Shown piece after piece: positions 17,945 to 26,735 of a stretch of 64,000 nt of DNA; position 1 is the stretch's first letter, and each line of letters begins with the position of its first letter. Under the pieces are notes generated by a model. It worked only from the letters and a program-made list of their open reading frames with translations. It was not told the origin of the DNA and made no database searches. The DNA is from Bacillota bacterium. GTDB taxonomy: Bacteria > Bacillota > Clostridia > Lachnospirales > Lachnospiraceae. Position numbers and translations under genes: made by a program. The stretch lies in contig JAEWJZ010000013.1 in the NCBI GenBank assembly GCA_023386315.1, forward strand, positions 62,001-126,000, read 5' to 3'.

Positions 17945-18240
17945 TAGAAAGCACCTCCTTCCCATGGCAGGGGACCGTCGCACCAGGTGAAATGTCTCTG
18001 GTCGGGATATTTTGTCTGGGTTTTTGTTTTGTTGTTGGTATCAGGGCAGATACAGTTCATGGTAAGCGGTTCAAAATTATCCGCATAGGTTTGAAGCAGC
18101 TGTTTCCTTTGCGTCATAGCGTCCTTAAATGAATTTAAAGCATTCTCATCAAGAGGATGAGTATCCAGATAAAGATTTAAATCATTTACGGTAAAGCTGA
18201 TTTCAGTTATCTGACTGAGCAGGTTCTTCTGATCGATCAT
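17944..18240 (-). CDS. cotJB: Spore coat protein CotJB
   Basis: A 98-residue protein of the CotJB family with the conserved C-terminal stretch HFTWCDGPLPWEGGAF. It is part of the CotJ complex of the spore coat. It overlaps cotJA by four bases (ATGA) and cotJC by one, so the three genes form one tightly coupled operon. No enzymatic function is known for this subunit. Confidence 0.92.
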   Translation of the reverse strand: MIDQKNLLSQITEISFTVNDLNLYLDTHPLDENALNSFKDAMTQRKQLLQTYADNFEPLTMNCICPDTNNKTKTQTKYPDQRHFTWCDGPLPWEGGAF

Positions 18241-18422
18241 GGCTGTTCCCCTCCTGTTACGTAAAATGGCAGATCAAGGCTGGGAAATATGGTCCCATGC
18301 TTTAAAGCTGTCTTTGGATCAAATGGCTGTTCCCATGGCTGCATGGGAACGGTAGCAATGGCTAAAGCTACAGTCTGGCTGGGTGTTGCAGTTTCACATC
18401 CGTTAGCAGCTACTGAATTCAT
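18237..18422 (-). CDS. cotJA: Spore coat protein CotJA
   Basis: A 61-residue CotJA with the family pattern PMQPWEQPFDPKTALKHGTIFPSLDLPF. It is first in the cotJABC operon and needed for incorporation of CotJC in Bacillus. AGAAGGGAG lies upstream of the ATG. The operon indicates an endospore former. Confidence 0.92.
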   Translation of the reverse strand: MNSVAANGCETATPSQTVALAIATVPMQPWEQPFDPKTALKHGTIFPSLDLPFYVTGGEQP

Positions 18423-18461
18423 AGTAACACTCCCTTCTGTTAATGATTGATTAACTCTTTT

Positions 18462-18490
18462 ATATTATGGAGCGAAAATAAAAAAATACG
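18462..18490 (-). promoter_or_regulatory. Sigma-E-like promoter of cotJABC
   Basis: On the minus strand, CGTATTT (plus 18490-18484), 14 bp, CATAATAT (plus 18469-18462). This fits the mother-cell sigma-E pattern (xATATT / CATAxxxT) known for cotJ in Bacillus. Assignment by pattern only. Confidence 0.55.
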
Positions 18491-18527
18491 TTGCAAAAAT
18501 TATCCCAGTTTACCCATTGTGATGTTA

Positions 18528-18556
18528 TTGTAATAATTGGAAAAATGAAATATAAT
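18528..18556 (+). promoter_or_regulatory. Promoter of the NYN-LOTUS gene
   Basis: TTGTAA (18528-18533), 17 bp, TATAAT (18551-18556). It faces away from the cotJ promoter. Confidence 0.65.
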
Positions 18557-18588
18557 AGAAACAACAATTATGACGGGAGAGCAGAGGA

Positions 18589-19503
18589 TTGAGTGATAAG
18601 AAATTTGCAGTATTGATTGATTCGGATAATATTTCCGCAAAGTACATTACGTGTATTCTGGATGAGATGACCCGATATGGAGTGATTACCTACAAAAGAA
18701 TTTACGGTGACTGGACAAGCGCCCAGATGGGCAAATGGAAGATGGAACTTCTTGAAAATTCTATTACACCAATTCAGCAGTTTTCCAATACAGTGGGAAA
18801 GAATGCAACCGATTCCGCTCTCATTATCGATGCCATGGATTTACTCTATACCGATAACGTAGACGGATTCTGTATTGTTTCCAGTGACAGTGATTTTACC
18901 CGTCTTGCAAGCCGTTTGAGGGAGTCAGGTAAGGAAGTCATTGGAATGGGGGAGGAAAAAACTCCCAAATCCTTCCGTGCTGCCTGTACTGTATTCACCA
19001 ATCTGGAAGTTTTGCTGGATCAGGATGAAGAGGGAACCGGAGGCGGAGCCATTGGAAAAGAAGTAATTGAACAGGATATTGCTTCCATAATCCTGGAAAA
19101 CGAGGATAAGAACAAGGCAACCGGTCTGGGAGAAATCGGCAACCGGCTGGTTAAAAAATATTCGGATTTTGACGTGAGAAATTACGGATACAGCTCTTTA
19201 TCCAAGTTTCTCGAAGAGATGGACAGCTTTGAACTGAGAAAGACAAGCAATGTAGTCACTGTACGGATGAAGGATAACCGGACCAAAAAGCAGGAGCTTG
19301 ACGATTATGCGGTTAAACTGGTAAAAGGAAGCGGAAAGAGTGGAATGGAGCTGGCGGCTCTTGGTAATGGAATGCATCGCAAATTCGCAGACTTTAAAGT
19401 AAAGGATTACGGCTACTCCACATTTTCCAAGTTTGTTCACAGCATACCACAGCTGGAAGTGAGAGAGAATAAGAATAACAGTAACTCCGTATTTTTAAAA
19501 TAA
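18589..19503 (+). CDS. NYN-domain (PIN-like) protein with two OST-HTH/LOTUS domains
   Basis: A 304-residue protein. Residues 1-145 form a LabA/DUF88-type NYN domain, a PIN-like RNase fold, with acidic residues in VLIDSDNIS, NATDSALIIDAMDL and VSSDSDFTRL that would bind the metal. Two OST-HTH (LOTUS) repeats follow (about 160-228 and 238-303), each containing F-x-V-x-x-Y-G-Y-S-x-x-SKF. LOTUS domains bind RNA (G-rich or G4 RNA in eukaryotic work). Start is TTG at 18589 after a purine-rich site. Likely an RNA-processing or RNA-decay factor; its targets are unknown. Confidence 0.85.
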   Translation: MSDKKFAVLIDSDNISAKYITCILDEMTRYGVITYKRIYGDWTSAQMGKWKMELLENSITPIQQFSNTVGKNATDSALIIDAMDLLYTDNVDGFCIVSSDSDFTRLASRLRESGKEVIGMGEEKTPKSFRAACTVFTNLEVLLDQDEEGTGGGAIGKEVIEQDIASIILENEDKNKATGLGEIGNRLVKKYSDFDVRNYGYSSLSKFLEEMDSFELRKTSNVVTVRMKDNRTKKQELDDYAVKLVKGSGKSGMELAALGNGMHRKFADFKVKDYGYSTFSKFVHSIPQLEVRENKNNSNSVFLK

Positions 19504-19505
19504 AT

Positions 19506-19552
19506 AAAAGGACTGTGAAGGGTAGGCTTAAAGCTCCCTGCACAGTCTTTAA
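19506..19552. terminator. Terminator between convergent genes
   Basis: gactgtg (19511-19517) pairs with cacagtc (19541-19547) and is extended by flanking A and T runs. Serves the NYN gene and the leftward FkbM gene. Confidence 0.75.
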
Positions 19553-19567
19553 CATTTTTGCTGGTCA

Positions 19568-20590
19568 TTACAATGCATATAATATAAATTCTGTGGGAAC
19601 AAGCGCATATCCATAATAACGCAAATAAAACCGATAAGACGGGTCAATTTCATTAATAATACGTGCTAATTTCCATAGATCTTTATGATTATGATAAGCA
19701 CTCAAAGCCAATTTGGGATGATACTGGGCTATCTTATTCCTGCACCCTGATAATGCACTTTCTTCTCCGCCCTCAATGTCCATCTTGATAAACGTTACTT
19801 TTCCCTCAATGTCATCATCTATGGTGACTGTTGGAGTCTTAATAGATCCGTCCTCCGTAAGCTGGCGGACAGAAGAAATACCATCTTCTTCTATATACAT
19901 GAATCCGCTTTTATCACTTACGCCCTTCTCACGTACTATCACATTTTCCAGATGAAATGTCTCAATGTTTTTATAAATGTATTGGACGTTTGCGGGTATA
20001 ATTTCATAACAATAAATCTGCTTATAACAATTTTTACCAAACATATTTGTATATTGTATCAAAGTATCCCCGATATAAGCACCGATATCCACGAAAACCT
20101 CGTTTTGATCACAGTGTATCAAATCAAAATCAAAATATTGACTGTAACACTTATCACAGATATCTCCAATCAATGTTTTATCAGTCTTAAGCCAATAGGA
20201 AAGGATATTTAGCATAATCTTCTTAGATCTATAATCACTAAGCTGCCCATACAGCCATTCAAAATCTTTTTTATGATTTACTAATGCATCAGCACGGTTA
20301 TCCACAAGATCATATATTCCCTTATTCGGATCATAAGCTCCCCACAAGCTGCTGTAACGGTTGTAATAATTAATAATTGCATTATAAGCCGGGCCATCTT
20401 TTTTCTGACAAAATAGTAAATTTTGTTTAATCCCATCTTTGATATCTTCCAGGCTGCGTTCTTCTATAAAATTCATCAGCCGTCCAAAATATTTATCAAC
20501 CTGAATTGATATGGCCTCATCCTGTACAGGATATCCTTTGCTCAGCAGTGCATTATCTTTTGTTTTAGAAGAAGTGCTTTGTTTTGACAT
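19568..20590 (-). CDS. FkbM-family SAM-dependent methyltransferase
   Basis: A 340-residue protein. The N-terminal 160 residues are helical and unassigned. The C-terminal part is an FkbM methyltransferase domain with the SAM loop VDIGAYIGDT (about 168-177) and the family motif IKMDIEGGE (about 268-276). Such enzymes usually O-methylate sugars or lipids in surface glycan or antibiotic pathways. Here it stands alone, with no glycosyltransferase nearby. By eye the gene is more A+T-rich than its neighbours, which may mean lateral transfer. AGAGGTGAG precedes the ATG. Substrate unknown. Confidence 0.82.
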   Translation of the reverse strand: MSKQSTSSKTKDNALLSKGYPVQDEAISIQVDKYFGRLMNFIEERSLEDIKDGIKQNLLFCQKKDGPAYNAIINYYNRYSSLWGAYDPNKGIYDLVDNRADALVNHKKDFEWLYGQLSDYRSKKIMLNILSYWLKTDKTLIGDICDKCYSQYFDFDLIHCDQNEVFVDIGAYIGDTLIQYTNMFGKNCYKQIYCYEIIPANVQYIYKNIETFHLENVIVREKGVSDKSGFMYIEEDGISSVRQLTEDGSIKTPTVTIDDDIEGKVTFIKMDIEGGEESALSGCRNKIAQYHPKLALSAYHNHKDLWKLARIINEIDPSYRFYLRYYGYALVPTEFILYAL

Positions 20591-20649
20591 CTTCTCACCT
20601 CTGATTATATTACTTTACTATATTATTCGATTTTGCAAGAAAAGTGTAC

Positions 20650-21648
20650 TTACCAGATTCCAAGAATAACTTGAAGCAATAGGCTGACAACAGAAATTCC
20701 CACCCAGCAGCAAAAACCCAGGATAATTGGTTTTTTACCGGTTTTCAGCAGCCTGGGCAGATTGGTGTTGGTACCAATGGCAGCCATGGCGAGAATAATG
20801 AAAAATTTACTTAATTCTTTTATATGGCCGGTCAGGGAATGGGGAAGAGCGAAAACGGTGGTGATAATGGAGGCTAAAAGGAAATACAGCACGAAAAATG
20901 GAAAAATTTTATTTAATCCCAATTTTTCCCCGGAATTTTTCTGTTCTTTGCCCGCCCGGTACACAGCCAGAAACAATGTAATGGGAATAATGGCAAGTGT
21001 ACGGGTTAATTTGACGATTGTTGCAGCCTCAAGCGTATTGCTTCCATAGATTCCGTCCCAGGCAGAAGCTGCTGCAGTGACGGAAGACGTATCGTTAATC
21101 GCAGTTCCTGCAAATAGACCGAATCCTTCATTGGAAAGACCAAGTGCGGTGCCCAGAGCCGGAAATAACAGGGCAGCTGCGATGTTAAATAGAAATATAA
21201 CAGAAATCGCCTGGGCGATTTCATCGTCGTCTGCATCGATGACTGGAGCAGTTGCTGCAATCGCGGAGCCCCCGCAGATGGAAGATCCGATTCCGATTAA
21301 AATTGCACTTTTCTCAGGAACCTTTAACCTGCGAAACAGCACATAGGCGATGACAAGGGAAGTGGTGATGGTGGCTGCAATAATGGGAAGAGACTGCCTG
21401 CCCTTTTGCAAAACTGTGGACAGATTCATGCCAAATCCCAGAAGAATGACAGCATACTGCAGAATCTTTTTTGAAGTAAAGGCGATGCCTGGCCGGATTT
21501 GTTCCTTTCCTGTAAGAAACGGTGCGGCGCTCATGCCGAGAAGTATGGCAAAGACCGGTCCTCCCACAACCGGAACCAGTTTTCCAAGAAACCAGGCGGG
21601 TATTGCAAGAATCAGGCACAGTATCAGGCCTGGAACATATTTTTTCAT
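20650..21648 (-). CDS. YeiH/UPF0324 family membrane protein (putative sulfate/sulfonate exporter)
   Basis: A 332-residue protein with about nine or ten membrane segments and the family stretches AILLGM, GFGMNLS and [19 protein letters not shown]. This Cons_hypoth698 family is annotated as a putative sulfate exporter, but the substrate is not established. I chose the ATG at 21648 because GAGGAGG lies nine bases upstream; the longer frame would place that site in the gene. A LysR gene is divergent, the same pairing as yeiE-yeiH in E. coli. Confidence 0.85.
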   Translation of the reverse strand: MKKYVPGLILCLILAIPAWFLGKLVPVVGGPVFAILLGMSAAPFLTGKEQIRPGIAFTSKKILQYAVILLGFGMNLSTVLQKGRQSLPIIAATITTSLVIAYVLFRRLKVPEKSAILIGIGSSICGGSAIAATAPVIDADDDEIAQAISVIFLFNIAAALLFPALGTALGLSNEGFGLFAGTAINDTSSVTAAASAWDGIYGSNTLEAATIVKLTRTLAIIPITLFLAVYRAGKEQKNSGEKLGLNKIFPFFVLYFLLASIITTVFALPHSLTGHIKELSKFFIILAMAAIGTNTNLPRLLKTGKKPIILGFCCWVGISVVSLLLQVILGIW

Positions 21649-21713
21649 TTGTGAATTCCTCCTCATATTTGATCTGAAGCAATTATATAGGAAAAATTCA
21701 ATAAAATGAAATT

Positions 21714-21737
21714 ATAAATATTTATTTAATGATAAAT
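21714..21737. promoter_or_regulatory. Candidate LysR operator between divergent genes
   Basis: Perfect AT dyad ATAAATATTTAT (21714-21725), directly followed by ATTTA-atga-TAAAT (21724-21737). It lies in the short region shared by the YeiH and LysR genes, as expected for an autoregulatory LysR site, but AT-rich dyads can arise by chance. Confidence 0.4.
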
Positions 21738-21778
21738 ATATGTTATGATTCAGATAATACTAAAAAGGAGTACGAAAG

Positions 21779-22663
21779 ATGCTGGATTTTCGGATGGATA
21801 CCTTTCTTGCAGTGTGCAGGCATTTGAATTTTACAAAAGCCGCAGGAGAACTGAATATTACACAGCCTGCGGTATCTCATCATATCAGATATTTAGAAGA
21901 GGAATATCAAATCCGGCTGTTTGAATACAGCGGTAAGAAGATCAGCCTTACAGATGGCGGAAGAACTCTTTTGTCAGCAGCCATTACCATGAGAGATGAT
22001 GAACTTCATTTGAAGAAAATCATGAAACAGCAGTCTGAGAGAAGAAGACATCTGGTATTCGGAGCTACGATGACCATTGGGGAATATAAGATGCCGGAAG
22101 CACTGATGAGATATTTAGAGGTATATCCGGACTCTTCTGTCCGGATGATAGTGGCAGACACCAGGGAGCTTTTGCAAAAGCTCAATGAAGGCGAGATCGA
22201 ATTTGCTCTCGTGGAAGGTTTTTTTCAAAAAAAGGAATATGATTTTCTGGTTTATGATTCGGAACCCTTTGCCGCTGTGTGTGCCGGGGATTACGTATTT
22301 CATAAACAAGTTAAGAGAGTGGAAGATCTTCTCACAGAACGCATCTTTATCAGAGAGTCCGGTTCCGGAACCAGGTATGTATTGGAACGGTATCTGGAAG
22401 GAAAGAATCTGCTTCTTCAGGATTTTACCAATCGGGTAGAGGTAAACAACATCGGCGCCATAAAGCAGATGACTGCAAAAGGGAGGGGCATCACCTTTCT
22501 GTATGAGACAGCTGTAAAACAGGAACTGGAGGAGGGAATTTTAAGAAAGATCCATCTGGAGGATTTTGAACTGCATCATGATTTTTCTTTTATCTGGAGA
22601 AAAGGAAGTATCTATCAGACTTACTATAAAGAGCTTTTTGACTTGTTCCACACAGGGGTATAA
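21779..22663 (+). CDS. LysR-family transcriptional regulator
   Basis: A 294-residue LysR protein: N-terminal winged helix (MLDFRMDTFLAVCRHLNFTKAAGELNITQ..., 1-60) and a substrate-binding domain (90-290). AAAAGGAG precedes the ATG. Divergent orientation from the YeiH transporter strongly suggests it controls that gene. The effector is unknown; E. coli YeiE responds to sulfite, which is only a suggestion here. Confidence 0.9.
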   Translation: MLDFRMDTFLAVCRHLNFTKAAGELNITQPAVSHHIRYLEEEYQIRLFEYSGKKISLTDGGRTLLSAAITMRDDELHLKKIMKQQSERRRHLVFGATMTIGEYKMPEALMRYLEVYPDSSVRMIVADTRELLQKLNEGEIEFALVEGFFQKKEYDFLVYDSEPFAAVCAGDYVFHKQVKRVEDLLTERIFIRESGSGTRYVLERYLEGKNLLLQDFTNRVEVNNIGAIKQMTAKGRGITFLYETAVKQELEEGILRKIHLEDFELHHDFSFIWRKGSIYQTYYKELFDLFHTGV

Positions 22664-22735
22664 TTGGAGAAAACCACGCAGGAATCAGGGGTTTGCAAGA
22701 CCTGGTAAAAAAAGAAAAAAATTGACAAAAAAGTG

Positions 22736-22764
22736 TTGACAATTAATACAATTCATATTATACT
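22736..22764 (+). promoter_or_regulatory. Promoter of the tRNA-Val/tRNA-Met transcript
   Basis: TTGACA (22736-22741), exactly 17 bp, TATACT (22759-22764). A second TTGACA lies 15 bp upstream without a matching -10. Confidence 0.85.
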
Positions 22765-22812
22765 AATGAAGCAGTCGGGAACGAGAGAAAATAAAAGCTC
22801 CTGACAAGCACT

Positions 22813-22885
22813 GGGATCTTAGCTCAGCTGGGAGAGCATCTGCCTTACAAGCAGAGGGTCACAGGTTCGAGCCCTGTAGGTCCCA
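22813..22885 (+). tRNA. tRNA-Val (anticodon TAC)
   Basis: Acceptor GGGATCT pairs with AGGTCCC, one G-T pair. D-arm, anticodon stem TCTGC/GCAGA with loop CTTACAA (anticodon 22846-22848), and T-arm GGTTCGA are all present. Discriminator A at 22885; the CCA end is not encoded. Confidence 0.95.
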
Positions 22886-22919
22886 CTGATAAGCAAGCGC
22901 TTATCAAAGAATTGAATAT

Positions 22920-22993
22920 GGCGGAATAGCTCAGTTGGCCAGAGCACACGGTTCATACCCGTGGTGTCGAGAGTTCGAATCTCCCTTCCGCTA
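22920..22993 (+). tRNA. tRNA-Met, elongator type (anticodon CAT)
   Basis: Acceptor GGCGGAA pairs with TTCCGCT. The anticodon stem CACGG/CCGTG carries loop TTCATAC. The paired first acceptor position and the lack of the three G-C pairs of the initiator anticodon stem argue for elongator Met. The loop form also differs from the usual tRNA-Ile2 (CTCATAA). Confidence 0.9.
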
Positions 22994-22998
22994 TTTTT

Positions 22999-23045
22999 AA
23001 AACACATGGAAGTCTGATGTTAAGTCGGTTCTGATGTGTTTTTTT
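22999..23045 (+). terminator. Terminator of the tRNA transcript
   Basis: aaaacacat (22999-23007) pairs with atgtgtttt (23034-23042), then more T. Confidence 0.8.
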
Positions 23046-23068
23046 ATTTGCAGGAATTGATACAGATT

Positions 23069-23101
23069 AAAAATTCTGGCCAGCATCAGTGACACTGGCC
23101 A
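23069..23101 (-). terminator. Terminator of the leftward cell-wall-repeat gene
   Basis: Minus strand: TGGCCAG (plus 23101-23095) with CTGGCCA (plus 23083-23077), followed by AATTTTT. Confidence 0.75.
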
Positions 23102-23115
23102 ATCGTACCGGGCTT

Positions 23116-23559
23116 TTATACCTGGTTAAAATCACTTTGATTTGCATTGGTATTATCTGGTTTTTCTATATCATAGAACTTGATCCAGTAAAAGTTGTTG
23201 TGATATACAGCACCAAGCTCTTCCTTGCTTCCGAACCAGTCAACATATTTAATCCAGCCGCCGTAAGGAGCACCAGCCGGCTGCTGGGTAGCTGGATCGA
23301 TGGGATTTTGACAGATTCCGTAGTCATTTAACTCATACCAGCCGGTATCAAGCTGTACCCAGCCGCATTGAGCGTATCCGGCTTCATTAAAATAGTACCA
23401 GTTTTCTCCAACCTTTTCCAGTTTGTTTGCAGGATAGGTACCGTCATCATTCTGATACCACCATCCCTGGTCGTTACTTTTCCAGTCAGCTGCATAGGCA
23501 GTCATGCTGAATGCTGCGGCCAATAACGCAGCAACGAGAAATAATTGTACTTTTCTCAT
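23116..23559 (-). CDS. Small secreted protein with cell-wall-binding (choline-binding-like) repeats
   Basis: A 147-residue protein with a signal peptide (MRKVQLFLVAALLAAAFSMTAYA, cleavage after AYA near 23) and two or three aromatic GW-type repeats (GWWYQNDDGTYPANKLEKV, NWYYFNEAGYAQCGWVQL, TGWYELNDYG) as in choline/cell-wall-binding proteins. The tail (about 95-147) is unassigned. There is no catalytic domain, so it is probably a wall-attached or released binding protein. It has its own promoter and terminator. Confidence 0.85.
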   Translation of the reverse strand: MRKVQLFLVAALLAAAFSMTAYAADWKSNDQGWWYQNDDGTYPANKLEKVGENWYYFNEAGYAQCGWVQLDTGWYELNDYGICQNPIDPATQQPAGAPYGGWIKYVDWFGSKEELGAVYHNNFYWIKFYDIEKPDNTNANQSDFNQV

Positions 23560-23626
23560 GTAAAATACCCCCGTTAAATATATTTACTTGCAGCAGGTCT
23601 CAAACCTGACTGACAAATCTAAGAAT

Positions 23627-23655
23627 ATTATATAAAAAGTGTGGAAGAAACGCAA
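23627..23655 (-). promoter_or_regulatory. Promoter of the cell-wall-repeat gene
   Basis: Minus strand TTGCGT (plus 23655-23650), 17 bp, TATAAT (plus 23632-23627). The leader then holds a small hairpin, caggt-ctcaa-acctg on the plus strand (about 23594-23608). Confidence 0.7.
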
Positions 23656-23802
23656 TGAAAAAATAATATTAGAATAACAAAAGTTATAAAATACAGGATT
23701 CGATCTATTTCGACAAGGCATGATGACCTTTTTCCTTTTTTTTTATATTCATTTTTGCTGTTTTATGTTATACTAAAAAATAGCAAAAAGCGGAGGGATT
23801 CC

Positions 23803-24729
23803 ATGTACTATTTTATTGTTAACCCGAACTCCTGTTGCGGACGGGGTAAAGTTATCTGGGATAAGCTGGAACAGACTATAAAAGATTCCGGTGTGGAATA
23901 TCAGGCATATTTAACTGAAAAGCCAGGAGACGCAAAGATATTTGCAAAAAATTTAACAGAAGGATGTAAGGAATCCAATGTGATCATCGCGGTCGGCGGA
24001 GATGGGACAGTCAATGAGATTCTGGACGGATATTCCATGTGCAGTTGTGTTACACTTGGTTATATTCCTGCAGGATCTGGCAATGATCTTGCAAGAAGCT
24101 TAAAACTCCCCAAAAATCCGGTCCGATGTTTAAATAAGATCCTGCATCCCAAATACTATAAATTGATGGACTACGGAGTATTATCCTATGGAGACAGTGA
24201 GATCTCCCACCGGCGTTTTGTCGTCAGTGCCGGAATCGGTATGGATGCTGCTGTCTGTCATAATCTGCTTTATTCCAGAACCAGAGGGATGCTGCACAGG
24301 CTGCGGATTGGAAAGCTGGCCTATTTACTTGTGGGTGTCAGACAGCTGATATCGGCAAAGCCCTGTAAGGGATATATTCTACTGAATGGAGTACAGAAGA
24401 TCGAGTTTAACCATGCTTATTTTATTTCGACCCATATTCATCCATATGAAGGCGGAGGATTTAAGTTCGCGCCGGATGCAGATTTTGAAGACGGCAGACT
24501 GTCGGTCTGCGTGATGAATACCAGAAAAAAGAGAAAGCTTGTGTGTGTACTGCTTAATTCCCTGATGGGAAGAAAATCCGTCAACAAAGGATTCCGTTTC
24601 TATTCCTGTGAAGAGATTCACATTCATATGGACCGTCCCATGGCGGTTCATGTCGATGGAGAAAGCTGCTTCTGCCAGAATGATGTGGAAATCCGGTGTA
24701 TCGGTAAGAAACTTCGTATGATCGTTTAA
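23803..24729 (+). CDS. YegS/DagK-family lipid kinase
   Basis: A 308-residue diacylglycerol/sphingosine-kinase-like protein. The nucleotide loop is VGGDGTVNEI and the second conserved element is PAGSGNDLARSL. These enzymes phosphorylate diacylglycerol or similar lipids at the membrane. The start is the ATG at 23803 after CGGAGGG; a longer frame from 23755 is not supported by a ribosome site. A -10-like TATACT lies at 23769-23774. Whether the substrate is diacylglycerol is inferred. Confidence 0.88.
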   Translation: MYYFIVNPNSCCGRGKVIWDKLEQTIKDSGVEYQAYLTEKPGDAKIFAKNLTEGCKESNVIIAVGGDGTVNEILDGYSMCSCVTLGYIPAGSGNDLARSLKLPKNPVRCLNKILHPKYYKLMDYGVLSYGDSEISHRRFVVSAGIGMDAAVCHNLLYSRTRGMLHRLRIGKLAYLLVGVRQLISAKPCKGYILLNGVQKIEFNHAYFISTHIHPYEGGGFKFAPDADFEDGRLSVCVMNTRKKRKLVCVLLNSLMGRKSVNKGFRFYSCEEIHIHMDRPMAVHVDGESCFCQNDVEIRCIGKKLRMIV

Positions 24730-24762
24730 GATCTGATCTTTTTATATAGGAAAGGAAAAATA

Positions 24763-25308
24763 ATGAGAATTGGACAGGGATATGATGTTCATAAATTTGC
24801 AGAAGGCAGGGATTTAATCCTGGGAGGAGTGACCATTCCTTATGAGAAGGGACTTCTCGGCCATTCAGATGCAGATGTGCTTGCCCATGCAATTATAGAT
24901 GCTTTACTGGGAGCTGCTGCACTGGGAGATATCGGGGAACATTTCCCGGATACGGATCCAAAGTATAAAGGAGTCTCCAGCATGGAACTGTTAAAGCATG
25001 TGGCTGCTTTACTGGAAGAAAAAGGGTATGTGGTGGAGAACATTGATTCCACAGTCATAGCTCAAAAGCCAAAGCTTCTGTCATACAGACCCTTAATGGC
25101 TGAGAATATCGCGGGTGCGCTTGGTCTGCCTGTTGATAAAGTGAATGTAAAGGCAACAACAGAGGAAGGACTTGGATTTACCGGAAGAGGAGAAGGAATT
25201 GCCTCTCAGGCCGTTGCTCTTTTGACTTCTGTGGGTGATTACTGTTATGATGACAGAATCATGCAAAATGACTGTCAGGGCTGTAAAGGCTGCTGCAAAC
25301 ATGAATAA
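24763..25308 (+). CDS. ispF: 2-C-methyl-D-erythritol 2,4-cyclodiphosphate synthase with Cys-rich tail
   Basis: A 181-residue IspF of the MEP isoprenoid pathway. The metal ligands are D8-x-H10 (GYDVH) and H42 ([11 protein letters not shown]). The GHSDADV loop and the [16 protein letters not shown]-terminal active-site segment are present. The usual enzyme ends near residue 157-160; here about 20 residues follow, ending [13 protein letters not shown] with four closely spaced Cys. That tail is unusual. The gene begins 33 bp after the lipid kinase. Confidence 0.94.
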   Translation: MRIGQGYDVHKFAEGRDLILGGVTIPYEKGLLGHSDADVLAHAIIDALLGAAALGDIGEHFPDTDPKYKGVSSMELLKHVAALLEEKGYVVENIDSTVIAQKPKLLSYRPLMAENIAGALGLPVDKVNVKATTEEGLGFTGRGEGIASQAVALLTSVGDYCYDDRIMQNDCQGCKGCCKHE

Positions 25309-25331
25309 CAGGAGAATGGAAGGGAGAAAGC

Positions 25332-26735
25332 ATGAAAATATTTAATACGTTATCCAGACAAAAAGAAGAATTCATACCGTTAGAGGCTGGAAAGGTGAAG
25401 ATGTATGTCTGCGGACCTACGGTATATAATCTGATACACATTGGTAATGCACGCCCGATGATCGTGTTTGATACCGTGCGGAGATATTTTGAATATAAGG
25501 GTTATGACGTGAATTTTGTATCCAACTTTACCGATGTGGACGACAAGATTATTAAGAAAGCCATAGAAGAGGGCGTTGATGCAGATACGGTATCAAAACG
25601 CTATATAGAGGAATGCAAAAAGGATATGGAAGCCATGAATGTAAAACCGGCGACTAAGAATCCGCTTGCTACGGAAGAAATCTGCGGTATGCTGGACATG
25701 ATAAAGGATTTAATTGATTCCGGTCATGCGTATGCAGCAAAGGATGGGACCGTTTATTTCCGTACAAAATCATTTGAACAGTATGGAAAGCTGTCTCATA
25801 AAAACCTGGAAGACTTACAGTCAGGTTTCCGTGAACTGAAGGTAACCGGAGAAGAGGAAAAGGAAGATCCTTCTGATTTCGTGCTCTGGAAGCCCAAGAA
25901 AGAAGGGGAGCCTTACTGGGAGTCCCCCTGGTGCGACGGCCGTCCCGGCTGGCATATTGAATGCTCGGTTATGTCCAAGAAATATTTAGGGGACCAGATC
26001 GATATTCATGCAGGCGGCGAGGATTTAATCTTCCCCCATCATGAGAATGAGATCGCACAGAGTGAGGCGGCAAACGGTAAAGAATTTGCAAAATACTGGA
26101 TGCATAACGCATTTCTTAATATTGACAATAAGAAGATGTCTAAATCGCTGGGCAACTTCTTTACAGTCCGTGATATCAGTGAAAAATATGATCTTCAGGT
26201 GCTGCGTTTCTTTATGCTCAGCGCCCATTATAGAAGTCCCTTAAATTTCAGTGCAGATTTGATGGAATCTTCAAAAAACGGACTGGAGCGCATTCTGACT
26301 GCTGTTGAAAAATTAAAGGGTCTTGAAGCAGTGGCCAGGACAGAAGGTCTGCTTAAGAAAGAAGACCGGAGTCTGGTAGATGCTCTGGTGGAAAAATATG
26401 AAGCATCCATGGATGACGATTTTAATACGGCAGATGCCATTTCCGCAGTATTTGAACTGGTGAAATTAAGCAATTCCACCACAGATGAGGAGAGCTCTCT
26501 GGAATATGTTTCATTATTAAAAGATACCATTGAAAGGTTTTGCGATATTTTAGGCATTATAACAGAAAAGGAAGAAGTAATTCTTGCTGAAGAGATTGAA
26601 GCCATGATTGCGGCAAGACAGCAGGCAAGAAAAGACAAAGACTTTGCACTGGCTGATGAAATCCGGGGAAAACTGTTAGACCAGGGCATTGTGCTGGAGG
26701 ACACCAGGGAAGGTGTAAAATGGAAGAGAATATAA
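25332..26735 (+). CDS. cysS: Cysteinyl-tRNA synthetase
   Basis: A 467-residue class I synthetase that charges tRNA-Cys. The HIGH element is HIGNARP and the KMSKS element is KKMSKSLGN. Zinc ligands are visible at MYVCGPT, IECSV and HAGGEDLIFPHHENE. Length is normal. It follows ispF by 23 bp and overlaps mrnC by 16 bp, part of the conserved ispF-cysS-mrnC-rlmB cluster of clostridia. Confidence 0.97.
   Translation: MKIFNTLSRQKEEFIPLEAGKVKMYVCGPTVYNLIHIGNARPMIVFDTVRRYFEYKGYDVNFVSNFTDVDDKIIKKAIEEGVDADTVSKRYIEECKKDMEAMNVKPATKNPLATEEICGMLDMIKDLIDSGHAYAAKDGTVYFRTKSFEQYGKLSHKNLEDLQSGFRELKVTGEEEKEDPSDFVLWKPKKEGEPYWESPWCDGRPGWHIECSVMSKKYLGDQIDIHAGGEDLIFPHHENEIAQSEAANGKEFAKYWMHNAFLNIDNKKMSKSLGNFFTVRDISEKYDLQVLRFFMLSAHYRSPLNFSADLMESSKNGLERILTAVEKLKGLEAVARTEGLLKKEDRSLVDALVEKYEASMDDDFNTADAISAVFELVKLSNSTTDEESSLEYVSLLKDTIERFCDILGIITEKEEVILAEEIEAMIAARQQARKDKDFALADEIRGKLLDQGIVLEDTREGVKWKRI

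Noticed and set aside
22819..23007. Minus-strand frame across the tRNA-Val/Met pair
   Set aside because: Typical spurious frame antisense to tRNA genes; the same holds for 33899-34141 across tRNA-Thr.
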